Below, in pieces: positions 1 to 6,566 of a DNA stretch of 19,689 nucleotides (position 1 is its first letter; the number at the start of each line of letters is the position of its first letter). This stretch comes from JAKQHY01 sp034429475 (lineage in GTDB: Bacteria > Chloroflexota > Anaerolineae > B4-G1 > SLSP01). The position numbers and the translations under genes are program-made. The notes beneath the pieces are model-generated. The model was not told where the DNA came from. It saw nothing but the letters and a program-made list of their open reading frames with translations, and made no database searches. The stretch lies in assembly GCA_034429475.1 (NCBI GenBank), contig DAOUGD010000343.1:1-19689 (forward strand), given 5' to 3'.

Positions 1-25
1 GCGGGCGCAGCCCGCTCACGAAAAA
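1..25. repeat. Hairpin cut by the window edge, related to 329-365
   Basis: GCGGGC, a gca loop and GCCCGC form a 6-bp stem at 1-15, followed by TCACGAAAAA. The palindrome at 329-365 has the same layout: a stem of GGGC/GCCC blocks, a 3-nt loop, then CACGAAAAA. The left arm is probably truncated by the window boundary, so these look like two members of one short palindromic repeat family. Confidence 0.5.
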
Positions 26-138
26 GCCCCCCTCAATTGAAGAATGTGCAGGTTGAGCGGCATTTCCCTGAGCGGCCTGGCGTCTTTGCGTGAGAGGGCT
101 AGTTTCTTCGGCGGAGTCATTGCCGATTATCAAAAAAA

Positions 139-245
139 CCACCCGTGCTTTTCTTCAAAAGCACAGGTGGTTTTGCTTGAAAGCGCCGGTGGTTTTACTT
201 GAAAGCACGGGAACTTTTGCCCGAAAGCACGAGCACTTTTCAAAC
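139..245. repeat. Hairpin followed by four degenerate 22-bp tandem repeats
   Basis: Positions 139-152 and 157-170 form a 14-bp stem with one mismatch and a CTTC loop, followed by TTTT. It could therefore act as a terminator for anything entering from the left. From 158 onward, four degenerate 22-bp units (158-179, 180-201, 202-223, 224-245) each begin AAAGC and carry a central run of T. Twenty-two bp is about two helical turns, so a protein-binding array is possible. There are no unique spacers, so this is not a CRISPR array. Confidence 0.6.
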
Positions 246-328
246 GATCAAAAAACGTAATCGTTTAGTTTTGTGAGCGCTCCGCCTTATCCGCCGAGCT
301 TTTCAGGGCAAAAGAGGGGTTTGGGGTG

Positions 329-365
329 TTTTTTCGTGGGCGGGCTACGCCCGCCCACGAAAAAA
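329..365. repeat. Perfect 17-bp-stem palindrome
   Basis: The left arm 329-345 (six T then CGTGGGCGGGC) is exactly complementary to the right arm 349-365, with a TAC loop. The T-run at one end and A-run at the other make it look like a bidirectional terminator. It is also a likely member of a dispersed palindrome family, because the hairpin at the window edge has the same design. Confidence 0.7.
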
Positions 366-439
366 TCTCTCTTTCCCTGCGGCTTTAGCCGCGCCAGCAC
401 TGCTAGCGTGCGGTCTGCTCACAGAACTAAACGCATACC

Positions 440-473
440 AAAAAACAGCCGCCGGCTTTTCAGGTCGGGCGGC
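440..473 (-). terminator. Rho-independent terminator of the HU-like gene
   Basis: Read on the minus strand, GCCGCC and GGCGGC (468-473 and 448-453) form a 6-bp G+C stem, followed by TG and six T (440-445). It lies about 30 nt downstream of the stop codon of the gene ending at 506, in the right orientation to end its transcript. Confidence 0.65.
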
Positions 474-505
474 GGTTCGTCGGTTGAGGATGGCCGTGTC
501 GCGCG

Positions 506-901
506 CTAGTCTTCTTCTACCAGATCATCGGGATGCGCGGCGTTCCACTGGGCAATCAGTTCCGCCTCGCTTTTGTTGATGTTGGCGGCGTTCTCCCATT
601 TGGCGCGCTGCCCGGCATTGATGCGCGTCTGCATCGCCGCGTTCAAGTGAACCGTGACATTGATGCTGCCATCTTTCTTGCCGGTGGGCCGGTAGGAAGT
701 CCCGTTGGGCAATTTGACGATGCGCCCTTCCTTCAGGCCCTCCTCAATCAGTGTATCCAGCTCCGCCAGCACCGCCAGGATACTGCCGCGCGTCTGATTG
801 GTCGTACTGATCAGGCGTTCAACGAGGGTCTCGGCTGCTAACGCCTCCGTCACCGCCAATCGCGGCCCCAAAGCCTGCCATACTTGAATCTTCTTCGCCA
901 T
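506..901 (-). CDS. HU-like (HU-HIG type) small DNA-binding protein
   Basis: This 131-residue protein starts MAKKIQVWQAL. The ATG at 901 was chosen over an in-frame ATG at 979 because AGGAGG (909-914) sits 7 nt upstream of it, and because the longer version would read through a hairpin repeat. The central part (about residues 15-90) follows the pattern of HU-like proteins of the HU-HIG type. An alpha-helical section (ETLVERLISTT, then ILAVLAELDTLIEEGLKEG) leads to RIVKLPNGTSYRPT and a beta strand, INVTVHLN. The last 40 residues are a charged helical tail. HU-family proteins bind and bend DNA. The assignment rests on motif memory, not on an alignment. The gene is the last of a minus-strand run with a restriction system and a toxin-antitoxin pair and has its own terminator. 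No transposase or other mobility gene is adjacent. Confidence 0.7.
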   Translation of the reverse strand: MAKKIQVWQALGPRLAVTEALAAETLVERLISTTNQTRGSILAVLAELDTLIEEGLKEGRIVKLPNGTSYRPTGKKDGSINVTVHLNAAMQTRINAGQRAKWENAANINKSEAELIAQWNAAHPDDLVEED

Positions 902-925
902 TGTTAAGCCTCCTGAAAGTGTGAT

Positions 926-1004
926 CAATAGATGCAAATTTAGGCTCGTAGTAACGACTTTAGTCGTTAAAAGAACCACTGAAGTGGTTACTACGAACCC
1001 AATT
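926..1004. repeat. Paired-hairpin element, single copy
   Basis: The outer arms TTTAGGCTCGTAGTAAC and GTTACTACGAACCCAATT match the arms of the 88-bp tandem repeat at 6145-6408, with the arms swapped end for end. Inside are two perfect small hairpins: AACGACT-TT-AGTCGTT (hairpin A) and AACCACT-GA-AGTGGTT (hairpin B). The element sits in the leader of the HU-like gene, just upstream of its ribosome binding site. Confidence 0.8.
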
Positions 1005-1145
1005 GTCGCTCTACTGGTGATAGTCCCGCTAGGGTTGTTTTGATCAAAGCATAAAATGGGGAAAAGTGCAAGCCCTCCCAGCGTCCTAACGGCGCGGGCG
1101 CCGCCAGAGAACAGCAGCGACCAGCCCCAGGCCCTTCATGTCGGA

Positions 1146-1424
1146 TCATTTCTTGTAGGCTTGTCCGCGTGGGGCAACCTTCACTACCAGGATCACCAAC
1201 TGTTGCTGACGCACGGTATAAATGATGCGCCAGTCCCCCACTCGCAGGCGATAATCCTCTGAATAGCCTACCAACTTGCGGCTGTTGGCCGGAAAAGGAT
1301 CCTCTGCCAGGTGTCGAATCGCTCGATCCAGACGCTCGCGCAGGGGGCGATCCAATCGGCGCAAGGTTTTTTCCGCCTCATGACTGATCAACACTTGCCA
1401 CACCGGGCGTGACTCGTCACTCAT
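1146..1424 (-). CDS. RelE/ParE-superfamily toxin (mRNA interferase-like)
   Basis: This 92-residue protein has the size and pattern of RelE-type toxins, which cleave mRNA on the ribosome when not bound by their antitoxin. An N-terminal strand (VWQVLISHEAEKTLRRL) is followed by a helix (RERLDRAIRHLAEDP). The family's C-terminal core YRLRVGDWRIIYTVR leads to LVILVVKVAPRGQAYK. The basic residues expected for RNA cleavage (the R/K residues around 58-66 and the R near 86) are present. Its ATG lies inside the end of the antitoxin gene (8-nt overlap), which indicates translational coupling and the usual antitoxin-first order. The gene appears intact. Confidence 0.9.
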   Translation of the reverse strand: MSDESRPVWQVLISHEAEKTLRRLDRPLRERLDRAIRHLAEDPFPANSRKLVGYSEDYRLRVGDWRIIYTVRQQQLVILVVKVAPRGQAYKK

Positions 1425-1758
1425 CGAGCAACCCTTCGGAGACCATCTCGGCGCGCACTTCGCTGTAGGCGCGTGCGGCAGCGGGGTCGGCTAACCACTC
1501 TTGATACACTTGCTCGGCCTCAACGCCATCGCGCAGGTCGGTCAAAATATCTTCCCGTTGTAGAATCTGATACTCAGCGTAAGGGATCAACACCGCGACC
1601 GGCGCTCCGCCCAGGTGGATCACAATCTCTTGCGTTCCGATCTCAGCCCACGCCGTCAGCAAAGCCGCCAAGGCTTGTTGAATGGCCGGCGCAATGGTCG
1701 CTGTTAGGGACGGTTCGCGGGATGTCACCCCGGCAGGGGATGATACTATGTGTGTCAT
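1417..1758 (-). CDS. Phd/YefM-family antitoxin
   Basis: This 113-residue protein lies directly upstream of the RelE-like toxin and overlaps it by 8 nt. The segment EIVIHLGGAPVAVLIPYAEYQIL is the Phd/YefM signature (a strand, G-x-P-V-A-V-L, then Y-x-E-Y). The acidic C-terminal tail (VEAEQVYQEWLADPAAARAYSEVRAE) is the part that typically wraps the toxin. The first 20 residues are low-complexity and may be disordered. A strong Shine-Dalgarno AGGAGGT (1764-1770) supports the start. Antitoxins of this family usually repress their own operon, and a perfect palindrome at 1788-1805 is a candidate operator. Confidence 0.88.
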   Translation of the reverse strand: MTHIVSSPAGVTSREPSLTATIAPAIQQALAALLTAWAEIGTQEIVIHLGGAPVAVLIPYAEYQILQREDILTDLRDGVEAEQVYQEWLADPAAARAYSEVRAEMVSEGLLDE

Positions 1759-1787
1759 ATAACACCTCCTTTATAACTATTTCATCG

Positions 1788-1805
1788 CGCGATTTGGAAA
1801 TCGCG
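1788..1805. promoter_or_regulatory. Palindrome, candidate antitoxin operator
   Basis: CGCGATTT, a GG centre and AAATCGCG form a perfect 8-bp inverted repeat between the candidate promoter (1821-1829) and the antitoxin start. Phd/YefM antitoxins bind palindromes close to their own promoter, so the position fits autoregulation. This is an inference from location and symmetry only. Confidence 0.45.
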
Positions 1806-1820
1806 GCTACATTTTCATCT

Positions 1821-1829
1821 ATTGTAGCA
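1821..1829 (-). promoter_or_regulatory. Extended -10 promoter of the toxin-antitoxin operon
   Basis: On the minus strand this reads TGCTACAAT, an extended -10 (TGN before TACAAT). No good -35 box is seen 16-18 nt upstream, where the sequence is instead the heptamer repeat 1842-1890. The predicted start near 1814 would give a leader of about 55 nt containing the palindrome 1788-1805. Confidence 0.45.
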
Positions 1830-1841
1830 CAACCTGCTTCC

Positions 1842-1890
1842 TAACCCCTCACTCCTCACTCGCAACTCCTCACTCCTAACTCCTCTCCCC
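1842..1890. repeat. Heptamer array (GGAGTNA type) at the end of the restriction gene
   Basis: Seven consecutive 7-bp units (1842, 1849, 1856, 1863, 1870, 1877 and 1884) are variants of TCACTCC/TAACTCC on the plus strand. On the minus strand they read GGAGTGA/GGAGTTA. The stop codon of the restriction gene (1876-1878) is formed inside the array. A related heptamer run lies within that gene at 2376-2403. Confidence 0.8.
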
Positions 1891-4800
1891 CTCCACAATC
1901 CCCACCTCTTCCTCCGTCAACCCATAGAGGCGATACACCAGCAGATCGATCAGCCGGTCGGTAGCGGCGAGGCGGGCCTTGAGGGGGAGCAGTTTGGCGA
2001 GGCTGGCGGCGTATTCCTGTTCGAGGCGCTCCTGGAAGGCGCGGGCGTCGGGGTCGGCGGCGAGTTTGCGCCGGTTCTGGCGCAGGCGCTTGAGCAGGTC
2101 GGCGAAGGCCAGCGGCGCTGCGCCTTTCTGGTAATCGCCCAGGTAGCCCTGGAGGTCCGTTTTGCCGGTGAGATCGTCCAGCTTTGCGCCGATGTGCCGC
2201 TCCAGCCACGCGAGGAAGCCGCGCATTTCGGCCTGCTTTTCCTTGTTCAAGGCCAGCATGGTTTCGGCGAGGGAGGCCAGGAGGTCGTGCATGACATCGG
2301 AATGGGTGAGTGGGGATGCGTCATTCGTCATTCGTAATCCGTCATTCGTAATTCGCAATTCGTCATTCGTTCCCTTACTCCCTACGCCATACTCCGTACT
2401 CCATTCCAGGAAGGCGCGGTAAGAGGCGGTGGCGGCGTCCGGCTGTTGGAGCCACGCGGCGGCGCGGGCTTGCGCCTCGGCGAGCATGTGGGCGCGCTCT
2501 TCGGCGGGGGTGGTGAAGGTGATGCGGGGAATGGGAAGAGTTTTTAATTCTTCGTATGTGACTTGAGGGAAATCGTCTTTTACTGAAATTGCCGATGTGT
2601 TTGTGTAAATCCAGGCAATCAATTTAGAATTTAACAACGAGGCAATGTAGTATTCTGATATACCCTCAGCTTCAACCAAGACATTTAAGATATTATCTGT
2701 CGTGATTAACCGCGCCGATGTGACTGCACTCATCAATTCGCGTCGTCTTGATAACAGCCGTCTCAAAACAACTCTTGGACGCACAAAAAAGTCTAGATCG
2801 CGTTTACTGGCTAACTCATCAGAATACTTTAACCACTGATTACCACTTGAGTCAATACGATACCTTGATAATTCTTCACCAAGCAATTCGGGAAGATACA
2901 TTTCCTGTGGTTCATGAACAGAGGTACTGTGTAAACGTAGAAAGTCATTTTCTATTTGCTCTTTGGTGTGCTTGCTTCGGCTGTAAGGTTGTACTCCTCG
3001 CTCTACACGAACCAACTCACCTAATGGTACAAACTGTGGCGACGAACGGAATCTCTGTAACTTCGCTACAGCAGGAAGAAGTACAAATTTTTTATAGGGA
3101 TCGGTGCGCCATAAACTGACGTCAAGAGCATCATAGCTTAACTCTCCGATCTTTGTCGCATCATCGTTTTTTCGCATTTGTTTGACTTCAACCGCTTGCG
3201 AAGTGCTTTTGCCAGCTCTAATCACAACGATACAAGTATCAATGTAAGCGCCCTCAAAAACATCATAAGGAAGTCCTACAATTCTTAGAATTTCGCCATT
3301 GTCCAGTAGTATTTCTCGTAGGCTCTGAAAGTTAACTCCCGTGAGCCAACCTGCTGGTGTGATGAGCGAAAGGTATCCTTCTGTTTTAGTTGTGTCAATT
3401 CCCCGCCTCCAGAAGTACACAAAAATATCATTGGGAATACCTGCAAACCAAGCAAGTGCATCAGTCAAACCATACGGCGGATTCCCAATCACCGCGTCAA
3501 ACCCCGGATTTTCCGCCCAATCCCGCTTCCGCAAGTCCACGAAGACTTCCGGGAACTCCAAGTCCCAGTGGAAAAAGCGTTTTTCTTCCCACAGGGCGCG
3601 CGCCCGCGCCATCGCGTCCTGGTAACGCTGCGCCACTTGCTTTTCGCCGCGCAGGGCCGGCAGCACGGCGTCGCCGTACAGCTTCAAGAACTCGTCGGCC
3701 TCCGGGTTGCCGAAATGCCGGCTCACCGCCAGGTCGAGCGTCCGCTTGTAGGGCGTGAGCGAGGCTTGCAGCGCCGCGAAGTCCTCCGCGCTGCGCCGCA
3801 CGTCCGACAGCGTGGCGTCGGCGCGGTCCACCACCTCCACCATCAGCGTCGTCAAGTCCAGCAGCCCGGCAAACGGCCCCTGGAACAGCCCGAACTGCCC
3901 GGTCTCCGTCCGCTGCATCCCCGCCTCCACCGTCCGCACGTCCGTCCCGATGAGGCTGTTGCCCCAGCGCAGGTGATGATCCAGAAAGCTCAACGGCGCG
4001 CCGACGGTGAAGGAGTGCAGCCAGAGGCTCAGCTTCGCCAGCTCCACCGCCATCGGATTCAAGTCCACGCCGTAGATGCAGCGCTTCAGCACCAGGCGGG
4101 TGAGCAGCGCGGTGTCGTCGAGCCGCGCCGGGCTTACCGCAATGCCCTGACGGGACATCTCGTCCAGGATTTCCGCCCGCACCCGCTCCACCAACTGCTG
4201 AATGGGATTCCAGTCCCAGGGGACGTCGGCGCGCGCGTCGTGGAAGGCCTGCATCTGCCGGATGATGCCGTCGGTGAGGAAGTCCACCGCGTTGACCAGG
4301 AAATGGCCCGACCCCATGGCCGGATCGAGGACTTTGACGCCCAGGAAGGCTTCGCGGGCGTCGCGCTCGGCGGCTTCCAGTTGCCCGCGCAAGAGGCGCG
4401 TCTTGCCGGGGTCAGCGGTGTGGCTCAACGCCCGGCGCGCTTCCGCCACGCGCTCCATCGCCGCCGCAAACGTCGCCGCCCGCGCCTCCAAAATCGGCCC
4501 CACCGTCTGCCGCACGATGTACTCCACGATGTAATCCGGCGTGTAATACGAGCCGGTGGCCTTGCGTTCGCCCTTGTCGTTCACAAGCTGAATTACGAAT
4601 TGCGAATTACGAATTACGGCTGACGAGTCGCGCGCCGCCTCTCGTAATTCGCTATTCGCTATTCGTAATTCGTCATTCGTCATTCGTAATTTGTTCTCCA
4701 ACAACCCCTCGTAAATCGCGCCCAGGTTGCGGACGCTGATGTAGGCGTAGTCCACCGGCTGGCCGGCGTCGCGCACCAGCAGGTCTACCGCGTCGGCCAC

Positions 4801-6018
4801 GGCCCGGTCGCTAAGGCGGTGCTGCTCCAGGAAGGCGTTGTCGGGGTTCTGGGGATTGAACAGGCCGCCGTTGTAGCGGGGGATGCCCAGGCTGGGGTCG
4901 CCCTGGTCGAGGCGGCGGAAGAGCGCGAGCAGCGCGTCGTATTTGGGCGTGGCGTGCGTCGCCGTGCTGAGCGGCAAGCCGCGGTCCCGGCGGTCGGCGG
5001 CCCACTGCGCCAGCGCGGTGAGGCTCTGCTCCTGATAGCCGGGATTTTCGACCGGCAGCAGGCCGCGCGCCTCAGCGTAGAGCAGGAACAGCAGCTTGTA
5101 GAGCAGGCTGAGGCTAGCGCGGTAGAGCGCGCGCAGGCCATCCTCCGTCTCCTGCGTCACGTTCAGCCGCTCGCGGCGGTAGGCGATGAAGCCGCCGGCG
5201 ATCTCCGGCATCACCTCCGTGAAGACCAGTTCCTTGAGCTTGTCGCTGATCTCGCGCGCGTAGGTCGCCGACCCCTCGTGGACGCGCTGCACAAAACACT
5301 TCCCCTGCGCGTCCGCCGTAAACGCCGCGCGGCGGAAGAAGAGCCAGAAGCGGCGGAATTGCGAATAGCGAATAGCGAATAGCGAATTACGAATTGAGGC
5401 GTCAGAATCCGATTCGCCATCCGTCATTCGTAATTCGTCATTCGTAATTCCTTCAAACACCTCCGCCAGATCCACCTCATAAAACTCACTCGCCGTGCTG
5501 CTCACCTCGCGGCTGTAGAGACGCCAGACGCGCCCGTTGGTGAGGAAACCCCACGGGGCGCGCGTGCCGACCAGGTAGCTCACCATCTGGTGACTGGGAT
5601 TCTGGCTTTTGTCCCACGCCTCGCGCCCGCCGGCGTCCTTCTGGCTGAGGGGGCGGCCCCAATACTTGGCCTCGGCAATCGCCAACGCGCGGCTGTAGAA
5701 GGCGTCGTCGTCCCCCTGCAAGGGATACGCGGCCTGCTGCGTCGCGGCGTCGGCAAAAAGCGCGTAATCGGGCCGCGCGACGCGCCCGCCGTGCTTCGCC
5801 TTGGGCTGCACCGTGAACGTCCAGCCCAGCGCGGTCAGCGCGGGCTTGATGAACTCGTCCTCGGTTTGCGCCTCGCTCCAATCGCCGCCAAACTGCTGCG
5901 CCTTCGCCCACAGCGCGCGGAACGTCTCGAAGGCGAGCGTCGGGTCTTCCGCCCACTCCGGCAATTGCGGCAGGCGGGTGTTCAGATAATGTTGGGAAAA
6001 TAAGGATTTGGTTTGCAT
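1876..6018 (-). CDS. Type IIG restriction-modification protein, Eco57I-like
   Basis: This 1380-residue single-chain enzyme is predicted to methylate adenine at N6 and to cut DNA. A PD-(D/E)xK-like nuclease pattern lies near the N-terminus (RPDYALF, D84; IAEAKYW, E116/K118). Methylase motif I, VLDPAMGSGHF, is at about 563-573. Motif IV, NPPYG, is at 846-850. A TaqI-type target-recognition region covers about 990-1165 and ends LKTLPIPRI, followed by a helical C-terminal domain. The core looks complete and at the usual length for the family. Three low-complexity insertions interrupt it at about residues 190-222, 443-478 and 1206-1234; all are made of 7-bp repeats and all keep the frame open. DNA coding residues about 847-1158 is markedly A+T-rich, suggesting an exchanged specificity module. 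The ribosome binding site is weak (AGAG). No separate specificity or methylase subunit is adjacent, as expected for Type IIG. Confidence 0.95.
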   Translation of the reverse strand: MQTKSLFSQHYLNTRLPQLPEWAEDPTLAFETFRALWAKAQQFGGDWSEAQTEDEFIKPALTALGWTFTVQPKAKHGGRVARPDYALFADAATQQAAYPLQGDDDAFYSRALAIAEAKYWGRPLSQKDAGGREAWDKSQNPSHQMVSYLVGTRAPWGFLTNGRVWRLYSREVSSTASEFYEVDLAEVFEGITNDELRMTDGESDSDASIRNSLFAIRYSQFRRFWLFFRRAAFTADAQGKCFVQRVHEGSATYAREISDKLKELVFTEVMPEIAGGFIAYRRERLNVTQETEDGLRALYRASLSLLYKLLFLLYAEARGLLPVENPGYQEQSLTALAQWAADRRDRGLPLSTATHATPKYDALLALFRRLDQGDPSLGIPRYNGGLFNPQNPDNAFLEQHRLSDRAVADAVDLLVRDAGQPVDYAYISVRNLGAIYEGLLENKLRMTNDELRIANSELREAARDSSAVIRNSQFVIQLVNDKGERKATGSYYTPDYIVEYIVRQTVGPILEARAATFAAAMERVAEARRALSHTADPGKTRLLRGQLEAAERDAREAFLGVKVLDPAMGSGHFLVNAVDFLTDGIIRQMQAFHDARADVPWDWNPIQQLVERVRAEILDEMSRQGIAVSPARLDDTALLTRLVLKRCIYGVDLNPMAVELAKLSLWLHSFTVGAPLSFLDHHLRWGNSLIGTDVRTVEAGMQRTETGQFGLFQGPFAGLLDLTTLMVEVVDRADATLSDVRRSAEDFAALQASLTPYKRTLDLAVSRHFGNPEADEFLKLYGDAVLPALRGEKQVAQRYQDAMARARALWEEKRFFHWDLEFPEVFVDLRKRDWAENPGFDAVIGNPPYGLTDALAWFAGIPNDIFVYFWRRGIDTTKTEGYLSLITPAGWLTGVNFQSLREILLDNGEILRIVGLPYDVFEGAYIDTCIVVIRAGKSTSQAVEVKQMRKNDDATKIGELSYDALDVSLWRTDPYKKFVLLPAVAKLQRFRSSPQFVPLGELVRVERGVQPYSRSKHTKEQIENDFLRLHSTSVHEPQEMYLPELLGEELSRYRIDSSGNQWLKYSDELASKRDLDFFVRPRVVLRRLLSRRRELMSAVTSARLITTDNILNVLVEAEGISEYYIASLLNSKLIAWIYTNTSAISVKDDFPQVTYEELKTLPIPRITFTTPAEERAHMLAEAQARAAAWLQQPDAATASYRAFLEWSTEYGVGSKGTNDELRITNDGLRMTNDASPLTHSDVMHDLLASLAETMLALNKEKQAEMRGFLAWLERHIGAKLDDLTGKTDLQGYLGDYQKGAAPLAFADLLKRLRQNRRKLAADPDARAFQERLEQEYAASLAKLLPLKARLAATDRLIDLLVYRLYGLTEEEVGIVEGERS
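2321..2403. repeat. In-frame heptamer insertion 3 (residues about 1206-1234)
   Basis: Seven units of TCATTCG/TAATTCG/CAATTCG (2321-2369) are followed by four units of TACTCCN (2376-2403). In the frame of the restriction gene they are read as WSTEYGVGSKG followed by TNDELRITNDGLRMTND. Unlike the other two insertions this one is one-sided and not hairpin-shaped. It joins two different heptamer families, the second being the one found at the gene's 3' end. Confidence 0.85.
2545..3480. other. A+T-rich specificity module inside the restriction gene
   Basis: Hand counts give 21 of 60 G+C at 2641-2700 and 21 of 60 at 2821-2880, against 39 of 60 at 3961-4020. The A+T-rich block begins just after the codons for NPPYG and ends at those for LPIPRI. 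It therefore covers the end of the methylase fold and the target-recognition domain. The coincidence of composition and domain borders suggests replacement by horizontal exchange. Confidence 0.7.
4588..4692. repeat. In-frame heptamer hairpin insertion 2 (residues about 443-478)
   Basis: Two heptamer arms in opposite orientation (about 4591-4618 and 4642-4691) are separated by a short G+C-rich centre. On the minus strand they are read as KLRMTNDELRIANSELRE and then VIRNSQFVIQ. The insertion sits between the helix ending IYEGLLE and LVNDKGERKATGSYYTP, a region of variable length in this family, so it probably occupies a surface loop. Confidence 0.85.
5355..5451. repeat. In-frame heptamer hairpin insertion 1 (residues about 190-222)
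   Basis: This 97-bp imperfect inverted repeat has both ends reading GGAATT inward. One arm is GGAATTGCGAATAGCGAATA and onward; the other arm, read on the minus strand, begins GGAATTACGAATGACGAATT. The two arms align unit by unit as 7-mers. It is translated as ITNDELRMTD and then SIRNSLFAIRYSQ, between DLAEVFE and FRRFWLFFRR. Confidence 0.88.
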
Positions 6019-6088
6019 AGGGTCTCTTTGGGTGAAACTCGAAGCTCAAAACTGGAAACTGGTTATTTGCCGTCTACCCTCTGCCGTC

Positions 6089-6117
6089 AGTGTAGCATGA
6101 ATAGCGGAGACCGCCAA
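6089..6117 (-). promoter_or_regulatory. Predicted promoter of the restriction gene
   Basis: On the minus strand there is TTGGCG (6112-6117), a 17-nt spacer and TACACT (6089-6094), preceded by TGC to give an extended -10. The predicted start near 6082 gives a leader of about 64 nt. The same TGCTACANT core occurs upstream of the antitoxin and of the REC-kinase gene. Confidence 0.5.
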
Positions 6118-6144
6118 CGTTTCTGCACGCTGAAACAGACTCAG

Positions 6145-6408
6145 TAAATCAAAAATTGGGTTCGTAGTAACCGCTCTAACGGTCTCTGAGACGGCTGAAG
6201 CCGTTACTACCAGCCTAAAATTTGATCTACTGTAAATCAAAAATTGGGTTCGTAGTAACCGCTTTAGCGGTCTCTGAGACGGCTGAAGCCGTTACTACCA
6301 GCCTAAAATTTGATCTACTGTAAATCAAAAATTGGATTCGTAGTAACCGCTTTAGCGGTCTCTGAGACGGCTGAAGCCGTTACTATCAGCCTAAAATTTG
6401 ATCTACTG
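6145..6408. repeat. Three tandem copies of an 88-bp paired-hairpin element
   Basis: The copies start at 6145, 6233 and 6321, are nearly identical and have an exact 88-bp period. Each has outer arms AATTGGGTTCGTAGTAAC and GTTACTACCAGCCTAAA around hairpin A (CCGCT-TT-AGCGG, altered in copy 1) and hairpin B (ACGGCT-GA-AGCCGT). The array lies between the restriction gene promoter and the GntR gene terminator. No open frame here looks real. A relative is at 926-1004. Confidence 0.95.
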
Positions 6409-6468
6409 AGACTACCCATCTAAAAAACGTTTGGAATGACGCGGGATGGCGCTGCCCGGCAATACCCA

Positions 6469-6501
6469 AAAGCCGGTCAGGGGTAAAACCTGACCGGCTT
6501 T
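6469..6501 (-). terminator. Terminator-like hairpin downstream of the GntR gene
   Basis: AAAGCCGGTCAGG (6469-6481) is exactly complementary to CCTGACCGGCTTT (6489-6501), with a 7-nt loop. It lies about 65 nt beyond the GntR stop codon on the minus strand and ends in a short T-run (CTTTT). The stem is strong but the T-tract is short, so termination efficiency is uncertain. Confidence 0.65.
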
Positions 6502-6566
6502 CTGCTTGATGTTGATAGTGTGCGCTGGGCGTTTCGGGATTGAAATCGTGGCGCTTTAACCCTGAC

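Larger units (their letters stand above)
1..439. other. Non-coding left edge rich in hairpins and short repeats
   Basis: I see no convincing gene in this stretch. A 78-codon open frame at 273-509 runs through a perfect palindrome and a terminator-like hairpin, resembles no family I know, and is treated as spurious. The stretch holds, in order: a hairpin at the window edge (1-15), a fragment at 77-94 matching the right arm of the inverted repeat at 8431-8490 (GGCGTCTTTGCGTGAG-like), a hairpin at 139-170 that merges into 22-bp tandem repeats, and a perfect 17-bp-stem palindrome at 329-365. The last two have their own entries. Confidence 0.6.

Noticed and set aside
158..245. CRISPR or plasmid-origin iterons
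   Set aside because: The 22-bp units are degenerate and have no spacers, and no replication initiator or A+T-rich melting region accompanies them.
273..509. Small 78-codon plus-strand gene
   Set aside because: It runs through a perfect palindrome and the terminator hairpin of the HU-like gene, and its translation is a mixture of P/S/R-rich sequence with no family resemblance.
2748..3119. Plus-strand 123-codon frame in the A+T-rich block
   Set aside because: The translation looks less artificial than other antisense frames, but it overlaps the recognition domain of the restriction enzyme, which continues intact through it. It has no ribosome binding site and no family resemblance.
3568..4623. 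Plus-strand open frame of 351 codons inside the restriction gene
   Set aside because: It is antisense to the methylase domain, is R/H/Q/A-rich without recognisable motifs and has no ribosome binding site. It ends within the heptamer repeat.
6145..6408. CRISPR-like array
   Set aside because: The repeats are directly adjacent with an exact 88-bp period, have no unique spacers, and each unit is itself a hairpin pair; no cas gene is present.
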